A stretch of DNA of 64,000 bases from a bacterium (GCA_024231955.1 JAAEPZ010000012.1:124001-188000); one strand, 5' to 3'; positions 27,671 through 37,455 are shown, counted from the first letter of the stretch. Notes: generated by a model not told the origin, from the letters alone. Numbers and translations are program-made.

Positions 27671-30600
27671 CTAGTGACTGAACGCCTCCGGCGGCACCTG
27701 CTGCAACGGGATACCCGGTCCCTCCCACCACAGCTCGAACGCCACACCGCCCAGGTGCTGGAAGAACTCGACCCTGATCGGGTAGGGTCCCTCCTCGAGC
27801 GGCAGATCGACCCAGACCGCATCGCGGCCGTGCAGGCCATCGTTGTCGATGATCAGCTCGTCACCGTGATACATGGTGCTGCCATCGTCGGAATAGAGAT
27901 GCAGACGATACATCCCCCGCCGCGGCGCGTTCAGATAACCCGCGAGCACCAGACCGATATCCTCCTCATTGGCGAACTCCGGGACACCGACATCGGGGAT
28001 GATCGCACCCTCCACACTCGTCAGTTTCGTGAAATCGGGCATCATCTCCCAGGCACCCTCATAATATCGACAATCAAGTCCCGGACTCATTGCAGCCACC
28101 TGGACCGGTGCGATGATGGCGAGCTTGCGGAAATCCGCGCGCGCCGTGTACCGGGCCTGCAGCCCGGGCGAATATGCCCGCGCGCGCACCGGCGTATCGG
28201 CGGTCAAAGTGAACGGACCGGAATAGAGCAGCGATTCCCGGGTGGGCGCGCCGCCGTCGAGTGTGTAGCGGATCTCCGGATCGGGGTTGGGGGAGACCAG
28301 GCTCACCGTTACCGCATCGAGGAAGTCCGTCCGCTTCGTGCGGATCTCAACCGTCGTGAAATCGCTCCGATCGTAGAGCGGCTGAGCGGCCCGGGCAACA
28401 TCGTTGCCGCCCCGGACTGCCGTAATCGCCATGATCCGGATGCGCGGATCGTCGGGCAGACGCAGCGTCCCGGCGCGACGGGGCAGGTCGAGACGGTAGC
28501 GGAACATATAACTGAACACGTAGGCTTCGTTCTCACCCTCGGGGTCGTGACGATGGGTGCCGATCCAAGCCACCGTGTCGCGGTTGATGTACGCCGGCAG
28601 AATATTGCCGGGCTCGTCGTGCCGCAGACCGCCGTGCAACCGGTTGGCCCATTGCCCCACATGACGGGCCCAGTCCTGGATCCAGATTTCGGTCGGCTCA
28701 CCCGCGATCTCGAAGGTCGCCCGACGGCCCCCACCAACCGCAGAGGCCAGGATGTAGAGTCGATCGCAATCCGCGGGCAGATCCAGCATCTGACCGTCAC
28801 AGGCGACGATATTGGCCCATCCGGATTCACGCGGCCCTGTCTTGAAGCGGATACCCTCACGCTCAAATTCGGCGGGCAGCACCTCGCTCGCCAGCGTGTG
28901 ACCCAGACCGTCGAAATCGCCGTCCAGGCGATCGTCATCCGTCGAGATGCCGTCGATATTGAAGGGCAATTCGAGCGGCAGGGATTCACCATGAATCAAG
29001 GGCTGCGGCGCGTCCCCCAGTCTCAGGGCGAAGGATCGCGGTTGCCAGGGCGTCAGGGTAAAGGGGAGGGCGCCATTGATCAGTACAGCCGGTCCCAGCG
29101 GCTCCTCCGCGCCGTTGATCTCTCTCGCGGCCGTCAGTTGCGAGCTGAAGCGGAGACTCAGATCGCCCGTCTCCTCACCCGCCAGCTCCTGCAGTCGAAC
29201 AACCACCTCGTTGCTCTCCTCGGCGTACTTCACTGCGCGCACGGCTACGGCGGGGATGGCTTCGCCGGCCCCCTCGATCGACAGCAGGGAGAAACGCTTG
29301 CCCAACTCACCCTTGTGCTCGGGAACATGGAAAGCCAGCGGCGGCTGATTGAAACGATCGGCCCGCCGGTTCACGGCGGCGATATTCCCGTCGCCGTGTC
29401 CGCAGAAAGCATAGCGGATGCGATGCCGCCCCAGATCCTGCGACTGCTCGTCGGCCAGCCAGCTCCAGCCCTCGCTGATCTCGGGGGTGCGCACCAGACT
29501 CAGACGGAGCGTATTGGGGTCGGGATGATCCCAGCCGTAGCGGCTGTCGTTCATGATAGCCACACCGTATCCCGAATCGCCGAGATCGGCCCAGCGTTGC
29601 GCGGGCACCTCGTAGCGGGTCGCCGTGTTCACTCCCCGGCGGATGGCGCCGAGGCGCAGATCGTAGGTGGCCTCGTCGCTGCCCGTCGCCAGGTTGAAGT
29701 TCGCCTTGAGCAGCGTCCCCTTCGTGCGCCAGTCCAGATCCAGATCCAGTTCGACGAGTTCACCGGCCTCGCCCGCCGACAGGCTGATCACGCGCCGGAA
29801 ACCGGAGTTCTCCGTCTCGCAGGAGAGTGCCAGACTCACGCGCGCGGGTCCGCTCTCCACGATCTCGCTGGTCACATCACCGCCGACGACGGTTCTCGGT
29901 GCGGCCATAATGTCATCGTAGTCGATCTCCCAGGCGGCCCAGCGGGCGGGGCTGTCATCGAGCATCTGCAACGTGTGCGGCCCGGCCAGCAACTCCCTCC
30001 CTGCCGGCTTGTCGAACACGGATACGACATCGAAGCCGTCGAGACGCACGCGGTAACGGTTGTTCTCCAGCGTGTTCGACGTCACCGACAGACCCGTCGC
30101 GATGGTGCAGGGTTTGCGGGAGCTCCGCACATCGTAAACGACATAACCCGCCGAGGGGAGGTCCGCGAGGAAAACCAGATCCAGCCCGCCATCAGGGTTC
30201 GGCGCAGATTGCGCGGGAACCTCATCGCCGTCGGGATCGAAGACGCGCAGGTGCGCCGGCGGATCGCCGTCGAAATCCAGGTGCGCCTGCACGATGTCCT
30301 GCCGCGCCCAGGAGAGCGGATTGAAGACCAGCAGAGCTTCACCCTTCACACGGGTGTCCATCGCCCGGCTCACGCCGCCTACGGCCTCGGTCAGCATGGC
30401 GTCGAATTCGTTGAGGCTGAGGATCTCGTCGTTCCAGGAGAAGGCGTAGGCCTCCGGGATACTGGTGCCGGTGAGATCGTCGTGGAAGCCGTGCCAGAGG
30501 AAGCGCGTCCAGGCCTTGCGCAGCGTTTCGCGGGGATACTCCGCCGCGCCCAGCCAATGGGCCAGCACGGACGCCTGCTCGGCGGCGGTCGCCAGGATCT

Positions 30601-31594
30601 CGTTCTGCCGGTTCCAGCGTTTCATCGCCGCCTGCGACGTATAGCAGCCGATGCCGTGCCTGGTCATCACCATCTCACCCTTGAAGCGCGGCAGCCCGGC
30701 CTGCTGCTCGGGCGTCACCTCGCGCATCAGTTGATCGGAGCCCACGCTCCGCACCCGCAGCGGCCCCTCCCCCGAGATGCTCCTCTCGAGCCAGGCCACA
30801 GTGTTCTCATCGGGTGAGCCGCCCGTGTCGCCTGTGCCGATGTACTTGTAGCCTGCGTAAAGACCGCTCTTCCGCCCCAGTGCGGCGGCGCGGGCGATCC
30901 AGGTGGAATCGGCGCTGATGTCCGTGTTCAATCTGCCGCCGTAGCTGCCGGGGTTCACCGCGGCGATGACGGTGGAGCCGTCCACCCCCTCCCAGAGGCC
31001 GATATCGAATGGAATGCCGACCCAGCAGCCCCAGGTGAGTTTCTGGGTCGTGAATCCAAGCAACCCGCTGTGCGCCGCGATGGAGGGGAGCGAGTAGCTG
31101 AAGCCGAAACAGTCGGGCAGGAAGATCTCGCGGCTGGTCTTGCCGAAAGTGCGGCGGAAGTAGCCGTTGCCGTAGAGCGTGTGGCGGATGAGCGCCTCGG
31201 GCGAGGGGATATTCGTATCGACCGCATCCACCCAGCTGCCTGCGACACGCCAGCGATCCTGCGCGATGTACCCGCAGAGTCGCTCGAACTCCTCGGGGTA
31301 GTACTCCTCCATCAACTCGTAGCGGAACGAGCCCTCGAAGCTGAAGACATAACTGGGGTACTTCTCGATCAATGCGAAATTCTCCAGCAGAGTATTGAGG
31401 ATGAACTCGTTGATCGTCTCCTGGATCGTCCAGCGCCACTGGGTGTCCAGATGGGCCGTGGCCACTATGTGGAGCTGCCCGTCATTGTCGGCGACCGCGG
31501 CGGCATCCTCCGGTGTGGGCGCGGCTGCGGCGGCTGGTGGAGCCGGACAGAGGATCAGCAGAAACAGAATGAGTAAAAAACAGGAAATACGCAT
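27671..31594 (-). CDS. Secreted glycoside hydrolase family 38 alpha-mannosidase
   Basis: A 1307-residue exported enzyme starting at 31594 behind GGAGGTAG. The signal peptide is residues 1-25. The GH38 catalytic domain starts at about 38: TAHLDTQWRW (H48, D50 are zinc ligands), AGSWVDAVDTNIPS, and IFLPDCFGFSYSLP, where D161 is the expected nucleophile. The central helical domain and the long beta-sandwich region follow. Near the C terminus (about 1070-1150) is a chitobiase-type C-terminal domain (IRYTLDGGAPTRES), and the last about 140 residues are a PA14 domain (DCRYYEGAW, RLHLYSDDGSTMYH), both used for glycan binding. It probably trims alpha-linked mannose outside the cytoplasm for the ABC importer encoded next to it. 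Confidence 0.93.
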   Translation of the reverse strand: MRISCFLLILFLLILCPAPPAAAAAPTPEDAAAVADNDGQLHIVATAHLDTQWRWTIQETINEFILNTLLENFALIEKYPSYVFSFEGSFRYELMEEYYPEEFERLCGYIAQDRWRVAGSWVDAVDTNIPSPEALIRHTLYGNGYFRRTFGKTSREIFLPDCFGFSYSLPSIAAHSGLLGFTTQKLTWGCWVGIPFDIGLWEGVDGSTVIAAVNPGSYGGRLNTDISADSTWIARAAALGRKSGLYAGYKYIGTGDTGGSPDENTVAWLERSISGEGPLRVRSVGSDQLMREVTPEQQAGLPRFKGEMVMTRHGIGCYTSQAAMKRWNRQNEILATAAEQASVLAHWLGAAEYPRETLRKAWTRFLWHGFHDDLTGTSIPEAYAFSWNDEILSLNEFDAMLTEAVGGVSRAMDTRVKGEALLVFNPLSWARQDIVQAHLDFDGDPPAHLRVFDPDGDEVPAQSAPNPDGGLDLVFLADLPSAGYVVYDVRSSRKPCTIATGLSVTSNTLENNRYRVRLDGFDVVSVFDKPAGRELLAGPHTLQMLDDSPARWAAWEIDYDDIMAAPRTVVGGDVTSEIVESGPARVSLALSCETENSGFRRVISLSAGEAGELVELDLDLDWRTKGTLLKANFNLATGSDEATYDLRLGAIRRGVNTATRYEVPAQRWADLGDSGYGVAIMNDSRYGWDHPDPNTLRLSLVRTPEISEGWSWLADEQSQDLGRHRIRYAFCGHGDGNIAAVNRRADRFNQPPLAFHVPEHKGELGKRFSLLSIEGAGEAIPAVAVRAVKYAEESNEVVVRLQELAGEETGDLSLRFSSQLTAAREINGAEEPLGPAVLINGALPFTLTPWQPRSFALRLGDAPQPLIHGESLPLELPFNIDGISTDDDRLDGDFDGLGHTLASEVLPAEFEREGIRFKTGPRESGWANIVACDGQMLDLPADCDRLYILASAVGGGRRATFEIAGEPTEIWIQDWARHVGQWANRLHGGLRHDEPGNILPAYINRDTVAWIGTHRHDPEGENEAYVFSYMFRYRLDLPRRAGTLRLPDDPRIRIMAITAVRGGNDVARAAQPLYDRSDFTTVEIRTKRTDFLDAVTVSLVSPNPDPEIRYTLDGGAPTRESLLYSGPFTLTADTPVRARAYSPGLQARYTARADFRKLAIIAPVQVAAMSPGLDCRYYEGAWEMMPDFTKLTSVEGAIIPDVGVPEFANEEDIGLVLAGYLNAPRRGMYRLHLYSDDGSTMYHGDELIIDNDGLHGRDAVWVDLPLEEGPYPIRVEFFQHLGGVAFELWWEGPGIPLQQVPPEAFSH

Positions 31595-31598
31595 GGGT

Positions 31599-32909
31599 CT
31601 ACCTCCGCTTGAGTTTATCGAGAAGAACCGCACCCAGGATAACCAGTCCAAGAACGACTTTCTGCGTGTAGCTTTCGACATTGGTCAGATTCATGCCGTT
31701 CTGGATCACGGCGATGATGAAGGCGCCGATCAGGGTGCCGAGTATCCGACCCTCGCCTCCGCTCAAACTTGTGCCGCCGACGACCACCGCGGCGATCACG
31801 TAGAGTTCATACATCACACCATAGGTCGGCGCGCCGCTTTTCAGCTGCGAGGCCATCACGACGCCGCCCAGACCGGCCAACATCGCGCAGGCGATGTAGA
31901 CGAACATCAACACTCCGCCGACCCTGACCCCCGTGAGGCGCGCCGCCTCGGCGTTCCCCCCCACCGCGTAGACATAGCGTCCCAGCGAGGTGCGCCCCAT
32001 GAGCAGGTGCGCAAGCAGATAGAGGACCAGCATCAGGATCACGGCCCACGGAATACCAAGCAGCGGATCGGCGCCGCGCCCGAGGGCAACGAAACGGTCG
32101 GGGACATCGTAGATCGGCATGCCGCGGGAGATGATGTAGGCCAGACCGCTGGCCACCTGCATCATCCCCAGCGTGGCGATGAAGGGCGGCACCTTGAAGC
32201 GGGTGATCATCAGCCCCGAGAAGGCTCCGACACCGCCGCAGAGCAGTACCGCGCCGAGGCCGCCGGCCAGCATGCCGCCGGCAGACGCACCACCGCCGCC
32301 CAGACGTTCGATGAGCCAGGCCGCGACGACGGCGGACAGTGCGATGAGGCTGCCGACCGAGAGATCGATCCCGCCCGTGATGATGACCATGGTCATCCCC
32401 ACCGCCATGATCGCGATGACGGCGATCTGGTTGGCGATGTTGAGCAGGTTCTCACGCAGCAGAAAAGTGGGCCACCTCCTCGGCTGCGGGGTCAAGACCG
32501 TGGTCCCCTCCAGGTCGGGAAGCGCAGCCAGGACAGACCTGACCACGGGCGCACAATTCTCCAGCGTAGCGACAAGACACGGGCCCGGAGCGCTTGCACC
32601 GAAATCCGCGAGGGTACGACGGATCGCCGCCGGCTCCCCTGCGACCGTGCCGCCCACCTCCACCCCGGCTCCGCGCAATTCGGCCGCCAGCTCCGCGACG
32701 AACGATTCATCCGCCTCCCCCCCCCTGGCGACGATCAGCACGACGGCATCATCGCTTATCGATGCGGCCAGTCGACGGGCCGCCGCTCCCCCCGTCGGGT
32801 GCTGCGGACGCAGGGTCAACACGGAGAAAAGGGCGCAGAGCAGCAGGAGAACACCCAGCATACCGTAGCGCGAGACCCGCTCCCTGACTGCGCGCATCAT
32901 GTTCATCAT
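31599..32909 (-). CDS. Ribose-type ABC transporter permease with an extra domain after helix 1
   Basis: A 436-residue permease; E. coli RbsC has 321. Residues about 14-33 are the first helix. Residues about 34-148 are not hydrophobic and form an alpha/beta-like segment (DDAVVLIVARGGEADESFVA; GPCLVATLENCAPVVRSVL) that is not part of RbsC. From residue 156 the standard RbsC order resumes (NLLNIANQIAVIAIMAVGMT, then GGIDLSVGSL, SGLMITRFKVPPFIATLGM). The stop is four bases before the GH38 start, so the two are translationally linked. The start MMNMM at 32909 has a weak ribosome binding site. It works with the ATPase and binding protein encoded upstream to import a sugar. Confidence 0.9.
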   Translation of the reverse strand: MMNMMRAVRERVSRYGMLGVLLLLCALFSVLTLRPQHPTGGAAARRLAASISDDAVVLIVARGGEADESFVAELAAELRGAGVEVGGTVAGEPAAIRRTLADFGASAPGPCLVATLENCAPVVRSVLAALPDLEGTTVLTPQPRRWPTFLLRENLLNIANQIAVIAIMAVGMTMVIITGGIDLSVGSLIALSAVVAAWLIERLGGGGASAGGMLAGGLGAVLLCGGVGAFSGLMITRFKVPPFIATLGMMQVASGLAYIISRGMPIYDVPDRFVALGRGADPLLGIPWAVILMLVLYLLAHLLMGRTSLGRYVYAVGGNAEAARLTGVRVGGVLMFVYIACAMLAGLGGVVMASQLKSGAPTYGVMYELYVIAAVVVGGTSLSGGEGRILGTLIGAFIIAVIQNGMNLTNVESYTQKVVLGLVILGAVLLDKLKRR

Positions 32910-32958
32910 CTCGCACTTTCCCTTCGTTACCGGATCGGAAGCGGCTCATGCCGACATC

Positions 32959-34470
32959 TCAATGAGCGGCCAGCGCCAGTATCTGTTCCTGGGTGGCCCG
33001 CGCCGGATCCGCCACCTCGCCCGTGATCCGCCCCTCGTGCATCACGAGGACTCGATCGCTCATCCCGATAATCTCCGGCAATTCGGAGGAGATCATCACG
33101 ACGGCCTTGCCCCGCGACGCCAGTTCGTTCATCAGCAGGTAGATCTCGTACCTGGCGCCGACATCGATACCGCGTGTGGGTTCATCGAAGATGATCACCC
33201 GCGCATCGTTCTCCAACCAGCGTGCGATCAGCAGCTTCTGCTGATTGCCGCCGGACAGTTGACCCGCCAACTGCCCCTGGCCCGTCAGACGGATATTCAG
33301 ACTCTCGACGTACCGGGCGAAGGCGGCGGTCTCATTCCGTTCGTCGATCCAGCCCAGTCGCGTCCAGTGCTCAAGGTTGGGCAGGGAGAAGTTGTCGCGG
33401 GCGGGGAGCCCCAGCACCAGCCCCTGGGTTTTGCGATCCTCGGTCAGCAGACAGATCCCCCGGCGTATGGCAGACCGCGGACTGCGTATCCGCACAGGTT
33501 TGCCGGCAAGGCGGATCTCCCCCGCCGTGGAGCGATCGGCGCCGAAGAGAAGCCGCGCCACATCGGTTCGACCCGCCCCCACCAGACCGGCCAATCCCAG
33601 TATCTCTCCGGCGCGCACCGAGAGGGAGACATCCTGCACGCGCCCCCCCGAGAGCCCCTTCACGGTCAACAGCTCGTCGCCGAGAGTCGCCGCCTGTTTG
33701 GGAAACTCCTGATCCAGGGGACGGCCGACCATCTTTTCGATCAGCGTGTCCCGCGTCAGCTCCCGCGTGGGCCAGATACCCAGCAGTTCGCCATCGCGCA
33801 TGACGGCCGTCCGGTCGGCAAGCTCCTGCACCTCGGTCAGACGATGACTGATGAAGATGATGCCGAGCGAACGCTCGCGCAGATCGTGGATTACGGCAAA
33901 CAACCGCTCCACCTCGCGTGAGGTCAAAGCGGCGGTGGGTTCATCCATGATGATCAGACGGGCATTCGTCAGAAGCGCTCGAGCAATCTCGACCAGCTGC
34001 TGACGCGCGACGTCAAGACTGCCGACCGGCGCGTCCGGATCGATGTCGGCGCCGAGTCGGGTGAAGATCTCGCGGGCACGTCTGTGCTCCTCACGTGCGT
34101 CAATGATACCGAGACGGCCGGGAGCTCTGCCCAGGAAGAGATTGTCGCGCACGGAGAGTTGAGGCAGGAGATTGAGCTCCTGGTAGATCGTGGCGATGCC
34201 CGCGCGCGTCACCGAAACCGGCCCCGCGCCGACCAGATCCCGATCGTCGAAAAGCACCTGCCCGCAGTCGGGCCGATGTGCGCCGGTGATCACCTTGATG
34301 AGGGTGCTCTTGCCCGCGCCGTTCTCCCCCACCAGCGCCAGCACCTCGCCGGCGTGGAGATCGAGGTCGGCCGAACGCACGGCCACGACGCCGGGGAAGG
34401 ATTTGACTATCCCCCGGAGTCGGAGCAGCACTTCGCCGCTTGACGCCGCTTGGCTACTCGACGCTGTCAC
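32959..34470 (-). CDS. Sugar ABC transporter ATP-binding protein, RbsA type
   Basis: A 503-residue protein with two ABC domains in tandem, as in RbsA/XylG/MglA. The first has Walker A GENGAGKST at 48-56 and the LIIMDEPTAALTS Walker B region; the second has LVGAGRTD in place of a standard Walker A, the usual degenerate second site, and LSGGNQQKLLIARWL as signature. It starts with GTG at 34470, overlapping the binding-protein gene by 17 bases, which suggests translational coupling; no strong ribosome binding site is seen. It powers import of a pentose, hexose or similar sugar through the permease encoded 49 bases downstream. Confidence 0.93.
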   Translation of the reverse strand: MTASSSQAASSGEVLLRLRGIVKSFPGVVAVRSADLDLHAGEVLALVGENGAGKSTLIKVITGAHRPDCGQVLFDDRDLVGAGPVSVTRAGIATIYQELNLLPQLSVRDNLFLGRAPGRLGIIDAREEHRRAREIFTRLGADIDPDAPVGSLDVARQQLVEIARALLTNARLIIMDEPTAALTSREVERLFAVIHDLRERSLGIIFISHRLTEVQELADRTAVMRDGELLGIWPTRELTRDTLIEKMVGRPLDQEFPKQAATLGDELLTVKGLSGGRVQDVSLSVRAGEILGLAGLVGAGRTDVARLLFGADRSTAGEIRLAGKPVRIRSPRSAIRRGICLLTEDRKTQGLVLGLPARDNFSLPNLEHWTRLGWIDERNETAAFARYVESLNIRLTGQGQLAGQLSGGNQQKLLIARWLENDARVIIFDEPTRGIDVGARYEIYLLMNELASRGKAVVMISSELPEIIGMSDRVLVMHEGRITGEVADPARATQEQILALAAH

Positions 34471-35407
34471 GCGTGAACAGATCGCAGGGGATCAGAATCG
34501 ACGACGGCACCTCCGCACCTGCCATGTAGTTCGCCACTGCCTCGATGGTGCTCCGTCCGATCCGGTGCGGCTGCTGGATCACATCGGCGTGAATCTTGCC
34601 GGCGGCGATGGCGCGTCGCGCTTCGGGCACGGCGTCAAAACCGACGATGAGCACGCGGTCCCGCTTGCCCGCCTTCTCGATGGCGGCCAGCGCCCCCAGG
34701 GCGGTATCATCGTTGATGCCGAAGATCGCATTCAGATCGGGGTGCGCCTGCAGAATATCTTCGGCGGTGCGGAAGGCGACATCCTTCATCCCCTTCCCGG
34801 TCAGTTGGGCGACGATCTCGATGCCGGGCGATTGTGCAATCTCCTCGACGAAACCGTTGACCCGCTGGATCACCGATTCGACCTCCGGATGATCGATGAT
34901 CGCCACACGCCCCTGGCCATCTAGGGCCTTGGAGATCGCCTGCGCGGCCAACCGTCCGCCGGCGACATTGTCGGAAGCGACATGACAGACGACCTGCGCA
35001 CCCGCGGCGAGTACGGCGATGTCGGCGGTGAAGACCGGAATGCCCGCCCGATTGGCGGCCTGGATCGTGGTGCCGATGGATTTCGAATCACAGGGTGAAA
35101 CGATGATGGCGTCTACCTGACGTACGATGAAGTTCTCGATCTGATCTTTTTGGCGAGCAACATCGAACTCACCGGCCTGAATGATCAGCTCGTAGCCCCG
35201 CTCCCGGGCGGCCTCGCCGAGCCCCGCCTCCAGGGCCTGATAGAATGGGTGGGTGCGTGTGAGCAGCGAGACGCCGATAACGGCCCTCTTGCCGGAGGCC
35301 GCCTCATCGGTGTTGCGGGCGTCCTCACCATCGCCGCCGCAACCGACGATCAAAAAACCCGCAATCGTCAACACAAGAACAACGGCGAAAAGCCTGACCC
35401 GAATCAT
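34454..35407 (-). CDS. Sugar ABC transporter substrate-binding lipoprotein
   Basis: A 317-residue lipoprotein starting at 35407 behind GGAGGTGG. The signal ends at the lipobox IVGC, with the lipidated C23, so the protein is anchored in a membrane. The mature part is a periplasmic binding protein of the ribose/galactose family: IGVSLLTRTHPFYQALEAG, DAIIVSPCDSKSIGTTI, INDDTALGALAAIEKAG and IVGFDAVPEARRAI are typical. It captures the sugar and delivers it to the permease. It is the first transporter gene, and a promoter-like sequence precedes it. The ligand cannot be predicted, but the adjacent mannosidase suggests mannose or a manno-oligosaccharide product. Confidence 0.92.
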   Translation of the reverse strand: MIRVRLFAVVLVLTIAGFLIVGCGGDGEDARNTDEAASGKRAVIGVSLLTRTHPFYQALEAGLGEAARERGYELIIQAGEFDVARQKDQIENFIVRQVDAIIVSPCDSKSIGTTIQAANRAGIPVFTADIAVLAAGAQVVCHVASDNVAGGRLAAQAISKALDGQGRVAIIDHPEVESVIQRVNGFVEEIAQSPGIEIVAQLTGKGMKDVAFRTAEDILQAHPDLNAIFGINDDTALGALAAIEKAGKRDRVLIVGFDAVPEARRAIAAGKIHADVIQQPHRIGRSTIEAVANYMAGAEVPSSILIPCDLFTRDSVE

Positions 35408-35478
35408 GGCCACCTCCGGTAGGGCTATGCGATTGAGTGGATTCCCGCTGCGACCGAACAGCTTGCATCGGGGACGCG

Positions 35479-35507
35479 AGTGTACCCGATGCGTCAACAC
35501 GATGCAA
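35479..35507 (-). promoter_or_regulatory. Possible promoter of the ABC/GH38 operon
   Basis: On the minus strand, TTGCAT (35507-35502) and TACACT (35484-35479) are 17 bases apart. The match is moderate (3/6 and 4/6). It lies between the metallophosphoesterase stop and the binding-protein start. Confidence 0.4.
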
Positions 35508-35539
35508 CGAATCCTCACCGGAGCAGACTGCGAATCCGG

Positions 35540-37408
35540 CTAGCGCAGTTCGAAGCTGCCCGCGCCGACCACGGCCTCATCCACATGCCAGGCGGCTTGC
35601 CAGGAGGAGTGCCTCTTGTCGCCGTCGATCATATCCAGGTCCACGGCGGTCACGTTGACGCTGAGCCCATCCAGACGCCCAACGCCGCTACGCTCCTCCA
35701 GCCAGGAGAGGGGCACCGCCAGCTCCAGCGCATAGCCGTCGGCGGTCAGGCGTTGCTCGACACGCAGCTCCGCGGGGAAACGGTCCCTACGCCAGACCTC
35801 GGCGGCGCCGGCCTTTTGGGAGGGGAAACCCGCCAGGTAGATGGCGGTGCGGTTGTCCCACTGCCCTATGTATGGCGCTCGGCGGGCAAAGGGGCGCGGA
35901 TCGAGCCGCACCTCGACATAGTCGCGCTCCCAGGTGCCGGATGCGGGATCATCCGCGATCACGACATCATCCACAACCCGCACGGCGACGTAGAGCATCT
36001 CCGCGTCACGGCCGAGAGCAAAGGTGGCATTGCCCTCCATGCCGGGTGAAGAGGAGCCATCTTCCGGAGTGGTGCGATAACCCAATTCCGGCCAATCCGT
36101 CAATTGCCCATCAATCCGCAAACCAGCCGGTTTGGCGGGCAACGTCCGCAGTCTTGCCGCCGCCAGATTCAGGGTTCGGGTGATCTCAAGCGGACGGTGA
36201 TCGGCAGGCGCATAGCCGGTCGTCACGGTGACGGGCACAGGCGACCCGTCCACCCCGATCCCTGCCGGAGCCGGTTGCAGCGGCACCTCGAAGTCCTCCA
36301 CCGAGTTCGGCGGCACCATGGCGCTCATGGTCCAGGCAACGGGCAGCAGAGCGTGCGGCTCGGCTATGGCGGTTACCTGCAGGGGGATATCCTCGTCGTT
36401 GATCACCCGGAACCCCATCTCCGTCACGACCTCTCCGCTTGATGAGAGCAGATGGGGTGACGGTCTGACATTGACCAGTTGAGTCAGCAACTCGGCTGTG
36501 CGGGTCGTGAAGATATCCTCGTCCCAGATGCCGTCGAGCATGAGATTGGCCAGCACCGGACCCTCGTCGGTCATGGTCACCCAGGCCACATGATCGAATT
36601 CACCCCTGTCCGGGCCGCCCAGATCGCTCCCGCCACCCGTCGTGGCCAGTATGATGTAGCGGCGATCATTGCGCACATGCTTGGTGTAGCGATGGAAATG
36701 GCCGGCGAAGACCGTGTAGTCGCGGTCCTGCAGGAGGTTTTCGAACTCGATCCAGCCGGGCGCTCTCTCGGCATCGCCCACCCACAGCGGTCTGTGTTGA
36801 AACACCAGCGTCCAGCGCACATCGGAGTGGCGGGCGAGAACATCGCGAAAATAGGCGATCTGCTCCTCGCCGATGGTCGCTCTCCGGCCATCCTCGGTAT
36901 TGGCGCACAGGAACAGGACGTCACGATAGCGGAAGTGATAGTAGGGTCTGCCATGACGCTCTTGCCAGATCTCCCCCATAACGGAGTTGCTGAAATCATG
37001 ATTGCCGGCCACATGGAAAAACGGAATGCTCAAATCGGAAAGTAAGCCGCCGAACTCGTCCCACTGCCGGTTGACCTCGGCCCGGTCCTCCGTGTAGCCC
37101 TGGATCAGGTCGCCTACAGACATGATGAACTCCGGCTGCAGCAATTCCGCCTTCCGCAGGGCGTCGGGGAAAACACCCGCACGATTTCCCCCGGTCCGGT
37201 CCGAGACGATGAGGAATTGAAAGTTGTCCGTCGCATTGTTGAACTCGAGGTGGGTCCACGGTGCCGTTTCACCGAACTCTTCGACAACAAGGCCAGCGGA
37301 TTCGCGGGACTCGGCAGCAGCGTTTGCCGTCGTGCCGGACTCATGGGTCAGTGCAGCGGACGATTGAATCAAAAGGGCAATGAGGAGGATTCCGATAGAT
37401 CGCGACAT
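35540..37408 (-). CDS. Exported metallophosphoesterase with C-terminal carbohydrate-binding-like domain
   Basis: A 622-residue protein. The ATG at 37408 has GGAGAG upstream; a GTG at 37435 is less likely. The signal peptide is about residues 1-29. The calcineurin-like phosphoesterase domain has SDRTGGN (69-75), VGDLIQG (98-104), AGNHDFSN (134-141), FQHRPLW (203-209) and AGHFHRY (235-241), the full set of metal ligands. Residues about 430-620 contain IDGQLTDWPELGY, AEMLYVAVRVVDD and RDYVEVRLDPRP, the pattern of CBM9-like sugar-binding domains. It probably removes phosphate from a glycan-linked or other extracellular phosphoester. A strong promoter precedes it. Confidence 0.88.
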   Translation of the reverse strand: MSRSIGILLIALLIQSSAALTHESGTTANAAAESRESAGLVVEEFGETAPWTHLEFNNATDNFQFLIVSDRTGGNRAGVFPDALRKAELLQPEFIMSVGDLIQGYTEDRAEVNRQWDEFGGLLSDLSIPFFHVAGNHDFSNSVMGEIWQERHGRPYYHFRYRDVLFLCANTEDGRRATIGEEQIAYFRDVLARHSDVRWTLVFQHRPLWVGDAERAPGWIEFENLLQDRDYTVFAGHFHRYTKHVRNDRRYIILATTGGGSDLGGPDRGEFDHVAWVTMTDEGPVLANLMLDGIWDEDIFTTRTAELLTQLVNVRPSPHLLSSSGEVVTEMGFRVINDEDIPLQVTAIAEPHALLPVAWTMSAMVPPNSVEDFEVPLQPAPAGIGVDGSPVPVTVTTGYAPADHRPLEITRTLNLAAARLRTLPAKPAGLRIDGQLTDWPELGYRTTPEDGSSSPGMEGNATFALGRDAEMLYVAVRVVDDVVIADDPASGTWERDYVEVRLDPRPFARRAPYIGQWDNRTAIYLAGFPSQKAGAAEVWRRDRFPAELRVEQRLTADGYALELAVPLSWLEERSGVGRLDGLSVNVTAVDLDMIDGDKRHSSWQAAWHVDEAVVGAGSFELR

Positions 37409-37455
37409 GGTACCAACTCTCCGTTTCAGGAACACCCCGAATCGGGGGCGCGGAG

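Noticed and set aside
27522..27731. 69-codon minus-strand frame after the GH38 gene
   Set aside because: It contains the operon terminator hairpin and overlaps the end of the GH38 gene.
27485..30817. 1110-codon open frame on the plus strand
   Set aside because: Antisense to the GH38 gene, whose catalytic motifs and signal peptide are clear; no domain on this strand.
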